From positions 62,001 through 126,000 of the forward strand of contig NKJG01000001.1 of assembly GCA_002256395.1 (NCBI GenBank): a DNA stretch of 64,000 bases, written 5' to 3'. Shown one piece after another: positions 63,321 through 64,000 of this stretch; the first letter of the stretch is position 1; each line of letters starts with the position of its first letter. The stretch is from Bacteroidetes bacterium B1(2017) (GTDB taxonomy: Bacteria; Bacteroidota; Bacteroidia; UKL13-3). Made by a program: the position numbers and the translations under genes. The notes beneath the pieces are model-generated. The model was not told where the DNA came from. It did no database searches and saw only the letters and a list, made by a program, of their open reading frames with translations.

Positions 63321-64000
63321 TTAATTATATGTTTTGATGAATTCATAGAACAAATCGCAGTTATTGCTTAATTGTTCATAATAATCTGTGGCATTGGAAT
63401 TTCCTTTTATAAAAGCTCTATTTTTTGCCAATTGGGCTGCATTTGTTTCAAACGCAGTGTTTAAAATATAGATACATGCACCTAGTAATTTAGGATCAGA
63501 GCTGTTTTGCAAAATTTGCTTGTAATAATACTTTGCTCTTGCACCTGAATAGTAAGTTGGATCCACATCTGTATACGAATCATTAGGATCATAACCCATA
63601 TGATAATTCTTTTGCATAATCCAAAACTTGCCATTATAGGTCATTGCATAATATGCATTTGCAATTTTCAACAACATTTTTGCCTTCTCTTCTCCCTTAG
63701 CATTTGCTGCTTTGGTTTTAAGAGTAATAAGTTCCTCCAAGAATGTTCTTTTGTTATATGAAACGTTTTTATAATTCATTTCATCGTGACCATTCCATGG
63801 GTTCAAGCAAAATGGATCATCAAATCTAAACAAGCTATTTACATCATTACTCCAATAAGAAGTGTCAATCTTTTTAAGGGCATCAAGAGCCAAAAGTAAT
63901 TTATCTTGCTGAACCAATTTCATGCTCTTTAAATCAAGTAATTTATCTTGACTCCAAGGTTTCTTATTTTCATCATAAGGATACCCGTAGTTATAGGTGT
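63321..64000 (-). CDS. Unrecognised protein, partial (start beyond right edge)
   Basis: The frame is open from the right edge of the window to the stop at 63321, about 226 codons. An internal Met (63923) is not the start, because the frame continues through it. The visible part is helical and includes LLKIANAYYAMTYNGKFWIMQK, SGARAKYYYKQILQN and a C-terminal FIKTYN; it resembles a TPR-like or helical-repeat region. I do not recognise a family. It is the last gene on this strand before the M3 peptidase. Confidence 0.6.
   Translation of the reverse strand, partial: TYNYGYPYDENKKPWSQDKLLDLKSMKLVQQDKLLLALDALKKIDTSYWSNDVNSLFRFDDPFCLNPWNGHDEMNYKNVSYNKRTFLEELITLKTKAANAKGEEKAKMLLKIANAYYAMTYNGKFWIMQKNYHMGYDPNDSYTDVDPTYYSGARAKYYYKQILQNSSDPKLLGACIYILNTAFETNAAQLAKNRAFIKGNSNATDYYEQLSNNCDLFYEFIKTYN

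Noticed and set aside
1..64000. tRNA or rRNA genes
   Set aside because: I found no cloverleaf or rRNA-like sequence by eye in the intergenic parts; a tRNA scan could change this.

Overview
The window looks like chromosomal DNA of a gliding-lineage member of the Bacteroidota. The DNA is AT-rich. It carries a SusC/SusD pair, a protein with a type IX secretion (T9SS) C-terminal sorting domain, a GldB-like lipoprotein beside nadE, a BshC bacillithiol enzyme, and the L28-L33-DUF4295-FtsY block. Several promoters fit the Bacteroidota pattern of TTG or TTTG, 18-20 bases, then TAnnTTTG. Shine-Dalgarno sequences are mostly absent. I see no rRNA, tRNA, CRISPR array, intact insertion sequence or phage gene.

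Left third (1-20.9 kb, all minus strand): a surface-polysaccharide locus. Transcription starts at a NusG-like (UpxY/RfaH type) antiterminator at 20.87 kb. It continues through a Wza-type export lipoprotein, a Wzc-type tyrosine autokinase with a long Tyr-Gly tail, and a small winged-helix protein. Next come a UDP-HexNAc dehydrogenase and 4-epimerase pair (WbpO/WbpP type), a YhcH-like protein, a UDP-glucuronate 4-epimerase-like enzyme, an ABC exporter and a methyltransferase. The last part holds a decayed ABC-exporter remnant, a TylF-like methyltransferase, a capsule-type transferase candidate, a CDP-paratose-2-epimerase-like enzyme, a GT4 glycosyltransferase, NeuB, NeuC, another sugar epimerase, and a DRE-TIM aldolase fused to a Rossmann-like domain that runs off the left edge. 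NeuB and NeuC imply a nonulosonic (sialic-like) acid in the glycan. The CMP-transferase is not in view.

Middle (21-44 kb): mixed genes. They include a small four-helix membrane protein, a thioredoxin-like ferredoxin, a TonB receptor divergent from a T9SS cargo protein, YbaB, glycine dehydrogenase (gcvP), a MOSC protein and a SusCD transporter. Further right are gldB, a small outer-membrane barrel, nadE, a membrane metallophosphoesterase, mtgA, and two outer-membrane proteins: an OmpA protein with Ca-binding repeats and a double barrel with a SPOR domain. Two short stretches (22.3-22.6 kb and 26.1-26.45 kb) are packed with repeats and hairpins.

Right third (44-64 kb): mostly housekeeping. TrmH-type methyltransferase, bshC, rimO, ftsY, three small ribosomal proteins, enoyl-CoA hydratase, queA and a K+ channel come first. 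A Fur/PerR-like regulator with AhpC follows, behind a perfect palindromic operator candidate. Then come a Trx-like protein without cysteines, a LemA/TPM/TPM cluster, a family 9 glycosyltransferase, bcp, an M23 peptidase, an FAH-family protein, an M3 peptidase, and an unrecognised protein running off the right edge.

The best leads are the NeuB/NeuC/aldolase-fusion sugar module, the decayed ABC-exporter relic at 9.06-9.33 kb, the hairpins that punctuate the antiterminator-controlled locus, the structured ATGCC-rich repeat at 22.33-22.58 kb, and the dispersed GGCCTAAAGGCC hairpin family.
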